Shown here: piece after piece, positions 42,555 to 51,468 of the stretch
How the letters are laid out: the number at the start of each line of letters is the position of its first letter
Numbering within the stretch: the first letter of the stretch is position 1
DNA from: Ancylobacter sonchi
GTDB lineage: Bacteria > Pseudomonadota > Alphaproteobacteria > Rhizobiales > Xanthobacteraceae
DNA length: 64,000 nucleotides
Direction: 5' to 3'
NCBI RefSeq assembly: GCF_018390695.1
Contig: NZ_JAHBGF010000015.1
Coordinates: forward strand, 1 to 64,000
The notes under the pieces: model-generated
What the model saw: only the letters and a program-made list of their open reading frames with translations
What the model was told of the DNA's origin: nothing
Database searches by the model: none
Program-made: the position numbers and the translations under genes

Positions 42555-43529
42555 TCATTCGGCGGAGGCGATGAAGTTGTACCTGCGCAAGGCTATCGCC
42601 TCGTCGAGAAGCCATGACCGAGCAAGCTGCACACGCGGATCGTCCATCCGCGACTCATGGATGAGCAGGTAGTATTCGCCCGCGCTCGTGATCTCGCTCA
42701 AATAGGGAATGCAGAGCCCCCGCGCGCTCTCGTCCTGCGCCAGCAGGATATCCGGCACCAGCGCGACCCCACGCCCCTGCCGGGCCGCGTCGAGCGCCAT
42801 GAAGAAATGCCCGAACTGCAGGTGCGGATCGGCCTCCGCCTCGTAGCGCACACCATTGGCCCGCAGCCAGTCCGGCCAAGCATAGCGCCGCGTGGTGGTG
42901 TGTATCAGCGGATAGGCGAGGAGGTCGGCCGCCGCTCGCACCTCATTCGTCAGCAACGCTGGCGCACATACCGGCACGAGCCGGTCAGGAAACAATTCGT
43001 CGGCGTGTACGCCGTCCCAGCGAGTGACCATCGGCAACTCGATGCGCGGCTGGGAGCGCTCGTAGCGCCGGCCCGGCAGGCGGCCGACCCGGATAGCGAC
43101 ATCGGCGTCGTGGGCAAGGAGATCCGCCGCTTCGATCGAGGAAACGATACGCGCCTCGATCTCGGGATGGCGGGCGACCAGCAGATGCAGCCGGGGCATG
43201 AGCCAGACCGTGGCGATCGTCGGCAGCGCGCTGATGGTGATGGCGGGATCGCTGCGCCGGCGCGTCAGCCGCAATGCGGCGCGCTCCAACTCGTCGAAGA
43301 TTCCCTCGACCACGCGATAGAACTGCTCGCCCTCGGCGGTGAGCTCGATACGCCGCGTGTGGCGGACGAACAGGTCCTGGCCCAGCTCGATCTCGAGTTC
43401 CTTCACCTGCCGGCTGACCGCCCCCTGAGTGAGGTGAAGCTCGTCCGCCGCCCGGGTGAAGGAGAGATGGCGCGCCGCGGCCTCGAACCCCTTCAGCGCA
43501 TTCAAAGGTGGCAGTCGCCTCTTTCTCAT
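42555..43529 (-). CDS. LysR-family transcriptional regulator (GcvA-like)
   Basis: The 324-residue regulator has the winged helix-turn-helix at 6-65 (LNALKGFEAAARHLSFTRAA, HLTQGAVSRQVKELE) and a substrate-binding domain at about 95-300 with ISALPTIATVWLMPRL, the usual GcvA-like start. It is divergent from the second CUT2 operon and separated from it by 158 bases with repeat motifs, the standard layout for a LysR regulator and its target. The inducer is unknown; it is probably the imported compound or its product. Confidence 0.93.
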   Translation of the reverse strand: MRKRRLPPLNALKGFEAAARHLSFTRAADELHLTQGAVSRQVKELEIELGQDLFVRHTRRIELTAEGEQFYRVVEGIFDELERAALRLTRRRSDPAITISALPTIATVWLMPRLHLLVARHPEIEARIVSSIEAADLLAHDADVAIRVGRLPGRRYERSQPRIELPMVTRWDGVHADELFPDRLVPVCAPALLTNEVRAAADLLAYPLIHTTTRRYAWPDWLRANGVRYEAEADPHLQFGHFFMALDAARQGRGVALVPDILLAQDESARGLCIPYLSEITSAGEYYLLIHESRMDDPRVQLARSWLLDEAIALRRYNFIASAE

Positions 43530-43541
43530 ACACCACCTCCG

Positions 43542-43570
43542 TCATGCATGAGCCTAGATCATGCATGCGT
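43542..43570. promoter_or_regulatory. Direct repeat TCATGCATG, candidate regulator site
   Basis: TCATGCATG occurs at 43542-43550 and 43559-43567, 17 bases apart, between the LysR start (43529) and the CUT2 operon start (43688). The right copy lies within AGATCATGCATGCGT, which is found identically at 19461-19475 upstream of the other CUT2 operon. LysR binding near its own start is the simplest reading. Confidence 0.5.
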
Positions 43571-43687
43571 GCCGAACAAATCGTTTGTGACAGGTCCTGC
43601 CGCTCGGCATCGTAGCGGCATCTGATTTCCACCGCTCAACACCGTCGTCCACTCATCCCGAACGTCAGCGTCCGGGCGAGGATTCCC

Positions 43688-45193
43688 ATGCCTTTATCCG
43701 ATGAAGCGCTCGTCGCCACCGGCATCGCCAAGACCTATGGGGCGACCTGTGCGTTGCGCGATGCACGGCTCGTCCTAAGACAGGGCCGGGTGCATGCCCT
43801 GCTCGGCGAGAACGGCGCGGGCAAGTCGACGCTCGTCAAGATCCTCGTCGGCGCGGTGACGCCCGATGCCGGCCATGTCGAGCTCGCCGGAGTTCCGACG
43901 ACCTTCGGCTCGGTGACGCAGGCGCTCCGCTCGGGCATCGTGCCGATCCATCAGCATCTCAGCCTGTTTCCGGAACTTAGCGTCCACGAAAACCTCTCGG
44001 CTTTCGCCCTTGCCGGCAGCGGCGGGTTCCTGGCACGTAAGCGTCTGGTCGATCCCCCCCGGGCGCGGGCCTGGCTCGACGAGGTCGGCCTCAATGTCGA
44101 CCTCACAACCCCGCTTGCGGCGCTGTCGCTTGGCGAGCGCCAGCTGGTCGAGGTGGCGCGCGCGCTCAGCCTCGATTGCCGCGTGCTGGTACTCGATGAG
44201 CCGACCGCCACCCTCAACGCCAGCGAGGCCGACCGGCTGTTCACCGTGGTTCGCCGGCTTTGCGCCACGGGTACGGCGGCCTTGTTCATCTCCCATCGCT
44301 TCGACGAGATCGAGGCGCTCGCTGACGATGTCACCGTCTTGCGCGACGGCCGCACAGTGATCGACGCCGCGCCGATCGGCCGTCACAGCCGTGAGGAACT
44401 GACCCACGCCATGCTCGGCGCGGGTGTCGAGGCGCCGCCGGAGCGCAGGTGCGTACGGACTGATCCGGTATTGGTCGGTCGCGGCTTCGCCGCCCGGCGC
44501 GACGCACGAAGCGACATCAGCGTCACCGTCCACGCTGGCGAGGTCGTCGGGCTTGCCGGCCTGATCGGCTCCGGCGCGCTCGCCCTTGCCGCATGGCTGG
44601 CCGGCGCACAGTCCGGGGCTGGAGGGCTTTCCGTGGCGGGGCAAGCCTTCGCGTCCGGCGATCGCAAGCGCGCGGCCGCACTCGGCATCGCCTACGTGCC
44701 GGCCGATCGTCACGTCGAGGGCCTGTTCGCCCCGCTGTCGGCGCGCCGCAACGTCTCCGTCTCCGCGCTCGGCACGCTCGCGCGTCTCGGCTGGCTGCGC
44801 AGATCCGAAGAGGCGGAACGGATCGATCCTCTGATACGCCGGCTCAAGCTGCATCCATCGCAGCCCGACGCGGAAGCCGCGACGTTCAGCGGCGGCAACC
44901 AGCAGAAACTGCTCATCGGCCGCGGCCTCGCCCTGCCGGGCCTGAAGGCGATGGTCCTCCTGGAGCCGACGCGCGGCGTCGATCTAGCCGCACGCGGCAT
45001 CATCCACGATGCCATCCGCGAAGCCGCGGCGGCGGGCGTGGCGGTCCTGGTCGCCACCAGCGACCTCGACGAGCTCATGGTGCTCGCCCATCGCTATCTG
45101 GTGATGCGCGACCATCTCCTCGCCGCAGAACTGCCGGGCGACGCCCCGCGCGCGGCGCTGCTGTCGGCACTGTCCGGGAGCCTCGCGGCATGA
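43688..45193 (+). CDS. CUT2 sugar-type ABC transporter ATP-binding protein (RbsA-like)
   Basis: The 501-residue protein has two ABC modules: Walker A GENGAGKST near 39-47, ABC signature LSLGERQLVEVARAL, Walker B VLVLDEPTATL near 172, and in the second module SGGNQQKLLIGRGLA with LLEPTRGVDLAARG near 422-435. The second Walker A is degenerate (GLIGSGALAL) as in RbsA. It is the first gene of the operon and its stop overlaps the start of the first permease (ATGA). Confidence 0.93.
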   Translation: MPLSDEALVATGIAKTYGATCALRDARLVLRQGRVHALLGENGAGKSTLVKILVGAVTPDAGHVELAGVPTTFGSVTQALRSGIVPIHQHLSLFPELSVHENLSAFALAGSGGFLARKRLVDPPRARAWLDEVGLNVDLTTPLAALSLGERQLVEVARALSLDCRVLVLDEPTATLNASEADRLFTVVRRLCATGTAALFISHRFDEIEALADDVTVLRDGRTVIDAAPIGRHSREELTHAMLGAGVEAPPERRCVRTDPVLVGRGFAARRDARSDISVTVHAGEVVGLAGLIGSGALALAAWLAGAQSGAGGLSVAGQAFASGDRKRAAALGIAYVPADRHVEGLFAPLSARRNVSVSALGTLARLGWLRRSEEAERIDPLIRRLKLHPSQPDAEAATFSGGNQQKLLIGRGLALPGLKAMVLLEPTRGVDLAARGIIHDAIREAAAAGVAVLVATSDLDELMVLAHRYLVMRDHLLAAELPGDAPRAALLSALSGSLAA

Positions 45194-46173
45194 TGACCAA
45201 GCGTCTATTCGACCTCCCCTCATCCCTGCGGCTGTCTCGCCCGCCGACGGTGGCGGTGGTCTGCCTCGGCCTGTTCCTGATGTGCTGCCTGCTGGTGCCG
45301 CGTTTCGCCAGCTTCGGCAATCTGGAGAACGTCCTGCGCGTCGCGGCGATCCTCTGCATCGTCGCCTGCGGGCAGGCGATCGTCATCATTCTCGGCGGCA
45401 TCGAATTCTCGTTTGGCGCCTCCGCCGCACTGGCCAGCGTGGTGACGGTGATGGTGCTGCCCGCCACCGGGCCGGTCGCCGGTCTGGCGGTGGGAGGCGC
45501 CACCGTCATCGGCATCGGCATGGTGAATGGCTGGCTGGTTGGACGCATGGGGCTGCCGCCGGTCATCGTGACCCTCGGCACGCTGATGATGGCCTCCGGC
45601 ATCGCCGCCTGGCTGGTCGGCGGCCTGCCCCTGGATGCGCCGCCCTCCGCCGCCTTCTCCTGGCCGGCGCGCGGGCGCGTCCTCGGCATCCCCGTCCCGA
45701 TCCTCGCAGCCCTGCTCGCCTGCGGCGTGCTGCATGTGCTGCTGGCCTACGGGCGGATCGGCCGGCTCTGGTACCATGTCGGCGCCAATCCGCTGGCCGC
45801 GCGGCTCGCGGGGATCGATGTCGCCCGCGTCACCCTTCTCGGCTATGCGGCGGCCGGTGCCTTCTGCGCCGTCGGGGCCATCATCCTGACCAGCCGCGTG
45901 GCCTCCGGCCAGCCGGCTCTCGCACCGAACCTGCCCTTCGAGACCATCGCGGCTTGCGCCATCGGCGGCCTGCCGCTGTCGGGGGGGCGTGGACACGTCC
46001 TGCAGGTCGTGTCCGGCGTACTCACCGTGGCCATGCTCAACAATGCGGTGGTGCTGCTCAACCTGCCAGTGGCGTGGCAACTGGTGCTGCTCGGCCTTGC
46101 CGTGCTGGTCGCCGTCGGCCTGCAGAAGGACTGGACCGTGCTGAAGCGCCTCGCCCGGAGGGCCGCGCGATGA
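45190..46173 (+). CDS. CUT2 sugar-type ABC transporter permease
   Basis: The 327-residue membrane protein shows the family motifs GQAIVIILGGIEFSFGASAA near 57-76 and CAIGGLPLSGGRGHVLQV near 257-274. Translation starts at the ATG at 45190, overlapping the ATPase stop, and ends in an ATGA overlap with the second permease. As in the first CUT2 system of this window there are two distinct permeases. Confidence 0.92.
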   Translation: MMTKRLFDLPSSLRLSRPPTVAVVCLGLFLMCCLLVPRFASFGNLENVLRVAAILCIVACGQAIVIILGGIEFSFGASAALASVVTVMVLPATGPVAGLAVGGATVIGIGMVNGWLVGRMGLPPVIVTLGTLMMASGIAAWLVGGLPLDAPPSAAFSWPARGRVLGIPVPILAALLACGVLHVLLAYGRIGRLWYHVGANPLAARLAGIDVARVTLLGYAAAGAFCAVGAIILTSRVASGQPALAPNLPFETIAACAIGGLPLSGGRGHVLQVVSGVLTVAMLNNAVVLLNLPVAWQLVLLGLAVLVAVGLQKDWTVLKRLARRAAR

Positions 46174-47147
46174 GGCATCTCACGGAAGGCGGCGCCCGCT
46201 TCCTCGTTGCGCCGGCCTCGATCCTGGCGGCCGTGGTGCTGTTCGGCCTCGCGACGCCCGGCTTCCTGACGTTCGACAACGCGCTCAGCATCGCCGGCCA
46301 GATCTGGATCCTTGCCTTGCTGGCGGTCGGACAGATGTTCGCCATCACCGTGCGCGGCTTCGACATCTCGGTCGGAGCGGTCGCCGCGCTGTCGGGGACG
46401 GTGGGGGCGATGGCGGCGAACGCCTTCGGACTGCCGGCGCTGCTTCTCGCCGTGCCTGTCGGCCTTGCCTGCGGAACGGTGAATGGATGGCTGGTGGGCC
46501 ACGCCCGTTTCCAACCCATCATTGCCACGCTGGGCACGCTGCTGGCAGTGAAGGGCCTCGCGCTTCTCGTCACCGGCGACGGACAGGCGGTGCCCATCGA
46601 GGCGGCGGAGACGGCGGGTCTCGCCTTCGATGCGGTGCTCGGCCTGCCGCTGCTGGGCTGGGTCGCGCTCGCCTGCATCGGCGGCGCCCATGTCGTGCTG
46701 CGCCATCTGGCCCTTGGCCGACGCCTCCTGATGCTCGGCTCGAACCCCGAGGCGCTGGCGCTGCTGGGTGGGGCCTCCTGGCGCATCGAGATGAGCGCCT
46801 ACCAGCTCTGCGGCGCCTTTGCCGGACTTGCCGGTGCGCTGATGGCAGCCCGCGCCGGCGCCGGCCTGCCGACCGAAGGCGCGGGCATGGAGCTGCAGTC
46901 CATCGCCGCGGCGGTCATCGGCGGCACCGCCCTGGCCGGCGCTCGCGCCAATGCGTGGGCAGTGCTGGCCGGCGCGGCCTTCGTCCAGGTGGTGCTCACC
47001 GGGCTCAACCTGTCCGGCGTTTCGCCCTTCTTCGCCCAGATCGCCGTCGGCGCCGTGATCATCGCTTCCGGGCTGATGGATACGGGCCTGCGCTTCCTGC
47101 TTTCCCGGTTTTCCAGGACCTGCCAACCGAAAGGGACGTTCCGATGA
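46170..47147 (+). CDS. CUT2 sugar-type ABC transporter permease
   Basis: The 325-residue membrane protein has FAITVRGFDISVGAVAALSG near 56-75 and AAVIGGTALAGARANAWAV near 250-268. It overlaps both neighbours by ATGA junctions. Substrate passage is shared with the preceding permease. Confidence 0.92.
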   Translation: MRHLTEGGARFLVAPASILAAVVLFGLATPGFLTFDNALSIAGQIWILALLAVGQMFAITVRGFDISVGAVAALSGTVGAMAANAFGLPALLLAVPVGLACGTVNGWLVGHARFQPIIATLGTLLAVKGLALLVTGDGQAVPIEAAETAGLAFDAVLGLPLLGWVALACIGGAHVVLRHLALGRRLLMLGSNPEALALLGGASWRIEMSAYQLCGAFAGLAGALMAARAGAGLPTEGAGMELQSIAAAVIGGTALAGARANAWAVLAGAAFVQVVLTGLNLSGVSPFFAQIAVGAVIIASGLMDTGLRFLLSRFSRTCQPKGTFR

Positions 47148-48097
47148 ACCTGTTCCGTGCCGCCTCCTTCGCCACCCTCCTCCTCTCCACGACCGTCGCG
47201 CCGGCCGTCGCCGCCGAACCGGTCATCGGGGTCTCCGTCCCGAACCTCGGCTCGTCCTTCTGGATTTCCGTGCTGTACGGCGTCGACACCGCCGCCAAGG
47301 CCGACAAGGCGAAGCTCGTCACGCTCAGCGCCGGCGGCGATGCCAATTCGAGCCAGCAGATTTCGCAGATCCAGGACCTGATTCAGCGCAAGGTCGATGC
47401 CATAATCGTCGGCGCCACCAATGGCGACGCGGTGAAGGCGATCGTCGAGCGGGCTGTGGCCGCCGGCATTCCGGTGGTCGGCATCTCATCGCCGCCCAAT
47501 ACCGGCAAGCTCGCCGCCGTGGTCAGCGCCGACCATTACGACATGGGCAAACTCCAGGCCGAGTGCCTGGCGAAGGCCATCGGCGGTAAGGGCGAAGTGG
47601 CGATGATGGCCGGCCCCAGCGGCCAGGCCTGGTCGGACCTGCGCGCGCAGGGCTTCAGGGACACCCTCGCCAAGGTGGCTCCCGGCGTGACGATCGTCGC
47701 GGAGTCGCGCCTCGCCGACAACCGCAACGCGGCGCTGACCACGACCGATGACTGGATCCAGCGCTTCCCGGGCCTCGCCGGCGTCTACAGCGCCACCGAC
47801 GACATGGCGGCGGGCGTGGCTTCGGCGCTCAAGAGCGCCGGCAAGACATCCGTGAAGGTGTCGGCGTCCAACCTGTCGCCGACGGCCCAGCAGATGCTCA
47901 AGGACGGCGATCTCGCCTGCACCTCGATCCAGCAGATCGTCGCGCAGGGCAAGGCGGCACTCGACCAGGCGATGGCGGCCGCGACGAAGGGCAAGGTGGA
48001 AGCGAAGGTGGTGACGCCCGCCGTGCTTGTCACGCCGGACAATGTCGGCAGCATCGATCTCAGCCTTGTCGTCGCCCCGGCCGATTACCGGCCCTGA
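47144..48097 (+). CDS. CUT2 ABC transporter substrate-binding protein
   Basis: The 317-residue protein has a Sec signal peptide (1-23, ending PAVAA) and the Peripla_BP_4 fold: GVSVPNLGSSFWISVLYG, DAIIVGATNGDAVKAIVERA, IPVVGISSPPN and GVYSATDDMAAGVASALK. Compared with true ribose/galactose receptors, the usual FD after VV is replaced by GISS, so the ligand may not be a simple sugar; this agrees with the nitrogen-related enzymes downstream. The start overlaps the permease stop (ATGA). Confidence 0.92.
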   Translation: MNLFRAASFATLLLSTTVAPAVAAEPVIGVSVPNLGSSFWISVLYGVDTAAKADKAKLVTLSAGGDANSSQQISQIQDLIQRKVDAIIVGATNGDAVKAIVERAVAAGIPVVGISSPPNTGKLAAVVSADHYDMGKLQAECLAKAIGGKGEVAMMAGPSGQAWSDLRAQGFRDTLAKVAPGVTIVAESRLADNRNAALTTTDDWIQRFPGLAGVYSATDDMAAGVASALKSAGKTSVKVSASNLSPTAQQMLKDGDLACTSIQQIVAQGKAALDQAMAAATKGKVEAKVVTPAVLVTPDNVGSIDLSLVVAPADYRP

Positions 48098-48115
48098 CGC
48101 CCCCGGGAGAACTCC

Positions 48116-49024
48116 ATGCTGCCGTCTCATAACCGCTTCGCCTATTCGCCCATCACTGCCCGGCCCGACTTCTCCTGGCCGGGCGGCAAGCGCCTCGCCG
48201 TCTATGTCGCGCTGTGCGTGGAGCATTTTTCCTACGGCTCCGGGCTCGGTCTCGCCTATTCACCGGGCCTCAGCCATCCCAATTCCTACAATTGGGGCTG
48301 GCGTGAATATGGCAACCGCGTCGGGGGCTGGCGGCTTATCGAGCTGTTCGAGGAGTACGGCCTGCCGCTGACCGTGTTGCTCAACAGCGCCTGCTACGAT
48401 CACTGTCCGGAACTCGTCGCCGCTCATCGCCGACGCGGCGACGAGATCGTCGCCCATGGCCGCACGAATTCCGAGCATCAAAACGGCATGGACGAGGCGA
48501 CCGAGCGCGCACTTATCGCCGAGGTGACGGCCCGCATCGGCAAGGAGGAAGGCACGCCCCCCGCCGGCTGGATGAGCCCAGGCGCCCATCCCAGCGCGCG
48601 CACCGAGGACCTGCTGGCGCAGGCCGGCTACGGCTACACGCTGGACTGGCCGATCGACGACCAGCCGGTATGGATGAAGACCGCTGGCGGCCCGCTGCTC
48701 GCCATGCCCTATCCGCACGAGGTCAACGACGTGCCGATGGTGGTGCTGCACGACGGCACCGCCTCGGCCTTCGCCGACATGGCGATCGACAATCTGGAGG
48801 AGATGTTGACCCAGTCCGAGGGCCAGTCCCTCGTCTACGGCATCACCATCCACACTTTCATCGTCGGCCAGCCCTTCCGCCTCCGGCAGTTCCGCCGGGT
48901 GATGGAAGCGCTTGCCCGCCATCGCGACCGCATCTGGTTCACCACCGCCGGGGCCTGTGCGCAGCACTACACGTCGCTGTTCCCGGCACCCGACGATCTT
49001 TCCACGCAAGGCACGCAGTCATGA
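48116..49024 (+). CDS. NodB-type polysaccharide deacetylase-family hydrolase (PuuE-like)
   Basis: The 302-residue protein is a NodB-homology carbohydrate-esterase-4 relative of the branch that holds allantoinase PuuE and amide hydrolases. It has the branch-specific NWGWREYGNRVGGWRLIELF near 61-80, and the metal histidines in AHGRTNSEHQNGMDE near 117-131. Length matches this branch. Members hydrolyse amide or N-acyl bonds, in rings or chains. Its stop overlaps the aspartate dehydrogenase start. With the amidase at the operon end it suggests the imported compound has two amide-type bonds. Confidence 0.88.
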   Translation: MLPSHNRFAYSPITARPDFSWPGGKRLAVYVALCVEHFSYGSGLGLAYSPGLSHPNSYNWGWREYGNRVGGWRLIELFEEYGLPLTVLLNSACYDHCPELVAAHRRRGDEIVAHGRTNSEHQNGMDEATERALIAEVTARIGKEEGTPPAGWMSPGAHPSARTEDLLAQAGYGYTLDWPIDDQPVWMKTAGGPLLAMPYPHEVNDVPMVVLHDGTASAFADMAIDNLEEMLTQSEGQSLVYGITIHTFIVGQPFRLRQFRRVMEALARHRDRIWFTTAGACAQHYTSLFPAPDDLSTQGTQS

Positions 49025-49881
49025 GTTCCCCCTCCTCCAAGCCGGCGCCCGCGCCGGTCTCGCCGGCCCATCACAGGGGCGTCTTTCGCGTCGCTATCGC
49101 CGGGCTCGGCGCCGTCGGCCTGCGCGTGGCGCGGGCCCTCGACAAGGGTCTGCCCGGCTGCGAGCTCGTCGCTGTCTCCGCCAATGACCGCGCCCGCGCG
49201 GCCGAACGCCTCGCGGATATGCGGCGCCCGGTGCCCGTGGTCGCGGTTGAGGAACTGGAGGCCCTTGCCGACATCGTCGTCGAATGCGCGCCAGCGGCAT
49301 TGCTACCCGCCATCGCCGAACCTTTCCTCAGGGCCGGCAAGACGGTGATCGTGCTCTCCTCCGGAGCGATCCTTGCGCATCACGAACTCGTCGAGCTGGC
49401 CCGCATCCATGGCGGGCAGATCGTGGTGCCGACGGGTGCTCTGCTGGGGCTCGATGCCGTGACAGCGGCCGCGGAGGGAGACATCCGCTCGGTGCGCATG
49501 GTCACCCGCAAGCCGGTCAAGGGGCTGGTGGGCGCGCCCTATCTGGTCGAGCGCGACATCGCCATCGACGACATCACCGAGCCGCTGCGCGTCTTCGACG
49601 GCACCCCGCGTGAGGCGGCCATCGGCTTTCCCGCCAACCTCAATGTCGCGGTGGCGCTGGCGCTGGCCGGCATCGGGCCAGACCGCACCCGGCTGGAGAT
49701 CTGGGCCGATCCCGCGCTCACCCGCAACACCCACACCATCGAGGTCGACGCGGATTCGGCGAGCTTCTCGATGTCGATAGCCAACATCCCCACCGACAAC
49801 CCCAAGACCGGGCGCATCACCGCCCTCTCGGTCATTTCCTACCTGCGCAAGCTGAACGCGCCGCTGCGGGTCGGATCGTAG
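49021..49881 (+). CDS. nadX: L-aspartate dehydrogenase-like protein
   Basis: The 286-residue protein has an N-terminal NAD(P) motif VAIAGLGAVGLRVARALD near 24-41. Its C-terminal DUF108 aspartate dehydrogenase domain includes NLNVAVALALAGIGPDRTR, IWADPALTRNTHTIE and NPKTGRITALSVI. NadX oxidises L-aspartate to iminoaspartate/oxaloacetate and ammonia. In NAD synthesis it normally stands next to nadA/nadC. Here it lies in a transporter operon with hydrolases, so catabolic deamination of aspartate or a relative is more likely. The gene symbol reflects family, not proven role. Confidence 0.85.
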   Translation: MSSPSSKPAPAPVSPAHHRGVFRVAIAGLGAVGLRVARALDKGLPGCELVAVSANDRARAAERLADMRRPVPVVAVEELEALADIVVECAPAALLPAIAEPFLRAGKTVIVLSSGAILAHHELVELARIHGGQIVVPTGALLGLDAVTAAAEGDIRSVRMVTRKPVKGLVGAPYLVERDIAIDDITEPLRVFDGTPREAAIGFPANLNVAVALALAGIGPDRTRLEIWADPALTRNTHTIEVDADSASFSMSIANIPTDNPKTGRITALSVISYLRKLNAPLRVGS

Positions 49882-49893
49882 AAAGTCGCTCCC

Positions 49894-50679
49894 ATGGATC
49901 TGGAACTGAACGGACGCACGGCGCTGGTGCTCGGCGCCGGCGGCGGGCTCGGCCGCGCCATCGCCCGCACGCTGGCGGCGGAAGGTGCGAGGGTCGCCCT
50001 TGCCGACATCGACGCTGAGGCGCTGAAGATCACGCAGGCCGAACTCGACGCGCTGGGAGCGGCGACACTGCCGCTTACCTGGAACCTCGCCGACCTAGAC
50101 GCATGCGAGGGTCACGTCGCGGCGATCGAGGCGGCGCTGGGACCGGTAGATATCCTCGTCAACAATACCGGTGGGCCGCCGCCGAGCACCGGCCACGGCG
50201 TTGCGCCGGCGATCTGGGAAGCGCAGTTCCGCGCCATGGTGCTGTCGGTGATCCATCTCACCGATCGCGTGCTGCCGGCCATGCGGGCGCGCAAATGGGG
50301 ACGGATCGTCACCTCCACCTCCTCGGGTGTGGTAGCGCCGATTCCCAATCTCGGCGTTTCCAACGCGCTGCGCTCCACCCTGGTCGGCTGGTCCAAGACG
50401 CTGGCGCGGGAAGTGGCGGCCGACGGCGTCACCGCCAACGTCATCCTGCCCGGGCGCATCGCCACCGCCCGCATCGCTTTCCTCGACGAGCAGAAGGCGA
50501 AGCGGGAGGGACGGACCGTCGAGACCGTCATCGCCGAAAGCACGAGCTCCATCCCCGCAGGGCGCTATGGCACGCCCGAGGAATATGCCGACGCCGTCGC
50601 TTTTCTCGCCAGCGCCCGTGCCAGCTACATCACCGGCTCGGTGATCCGCGTGGACGGCGGCTACCTGCCCAACATCTGA
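49894..50679 (+). CDS. SDR-family oxidoreductase lacking the YxxxK motif
   Basis: The 261-residue protein has a normal SDR cofactor site (LVLGAGGGLGRAI at 11-23, NNTGG at 90-94) and the serine region STSSG at 141-145. Where YxxxK should stand it reads PNLGVSNALR, with L153 at the tyrosine and N157 at the lysine position. A branch of FabG-like SDRs with this SNALR sequence exists, and its chemistry is poorly known. The rest of the fold (GRIATARIAFL, GSVIRVDGGYLPN) is intact. It follows the aspartate dehydrogenase by 12 bases. Confidence 0.9.
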   Translation: MDLELNGRTALVLGAGGGLGRAIARTLAAEGARVALADIDAEALKITQAELDALGAATLPLTWNLADLDACEGHVAAIEAALGPVDILVNNTGGPPPSTGHGVAPAIWEAQFRAMVLSVIHLTDRVLPAMRARKWGRIVTSTSSGVVAPIPNLGVSNALRSTLVGWSKTLAREVAADGVTANVILPGRIATARIAFLDEQKAKREGRTVETVIAESTSSIPAGRYGTPEEYADAVAFLASARASYITGSVIRVDGGYLPNI

Positions 50680-50696
50680 TTCAGGGAGACACCCTC

Positions 50697-51398
50697 ATGA
50701 CCGCCACGGACAGCGCGCCGGCCTTCACGCCGGAGCAGAAGGCCGACATCCGCCGCCGCTATCTCGCCGTCGACACATCGAACGTCGCCGACGTGCTCGA
50801 CACGCTCGGCTTCATGAACCAGAGCCTCGCCGCCGACTTCGTGCCCTATCCTGCCGACAAGAACCGCATCGCCGGCTGGGCCTACACGATCCGCGGCCAG
50901 AAGACCCCCTACCCGCTCGGCGGCGACGCCGAGAAGATGAAGGCCTGTCACGGCGTCGGCCCGGACGAGATCACCGTGTGGAGCGGCGACGGCGAGGGCG
51001 TCTGCTATTTCGGCGAGCTCATCGCGCTCGGCATGAAGGAACGCGGCTGCGTCGGTGCGGTGATCGATGGCGGCATCCGCGACATTCGCTGGATCGGCGA
51101 GCATGGTTTCCCGGTCTTCGCGCGCTACCGCACGCCGACCCAGTCGATCGGCCGCTGGAAGGTCAATGCCTGGCAGGTGCCGGTTGTCATGCGCGGCGCC
51201 ACCAGCCGCACCGTCGAGGTGACACCGGGTGACTTCCTGCTCGGCGACGAGGACGGCGTGATCGTCATCCCCGCCGGTGTGGTCGAGGCCGTGCTCGTCG
51301 AGGCCGAGCGTCTCACCCGCACCGAGGTCGCCATCCGCGCCGAACTGGCCAATGGCCTCTCGCTCGCCGATGCGCTGGCGAAGTACGGTCACGTCTGA
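50697..51398 (+). CDS. RraA-like / HMG aldolase-family protein
   Basis: The 233-residue protein belongs to the RraA family: STSNVADVLDTLG-like opening (here DTSNVADVLDTLG), the metal- and substrate-site motif GAVIDGGIRDIRW near 121-133, and PGDFLLGDEDGVIVIP. Family enzymes are class II aldolases (4-hydroxy-4-methyl-2-oxoglutarate aldolase) and decarboxylate oxaloacetate. Oxaloacetate is what the aspartate dehydrogenase upstream would yield, so conversion to pyruvate is a consistent next step. GGGAGAC lies before the ATG at 50697. Confidence 0.88.
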   Translation: MTATDSAPAFTPEQKADIRRRYLAVDTSNVADVLDTLGFMNQSLAADFVPYPADKNRIAGWAYTIRGQKTPYPLGGDAEKMKACHGVGPDEITVWSGDGEGVCYFGELIALGMKERGCVGAVIDGGIRDIRWIGEHGFPVFARYRTPTQSIGRWKVNAWQVPVVMRGATSRTVEVTPGDFLLGDEDGVIVIPAGVVEAVLVEAERLTRTEVAIRAELANGLSLADALAKYGHV

Positions 51399-51468
51399 CA
51401 CACAGAAGACCGCCCTCGGTCGGCGCGCACGACGTCGGCCGAGCGCCTCCCAGCCACCGGAGCCGTCC

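Noticed and set aside
42449-42575. Short plus-strand frame before the LysR gene
   Set aside because: About 40 codons without ribosome site, overlapping the end of the LysR gene, and matching nothing known to me.
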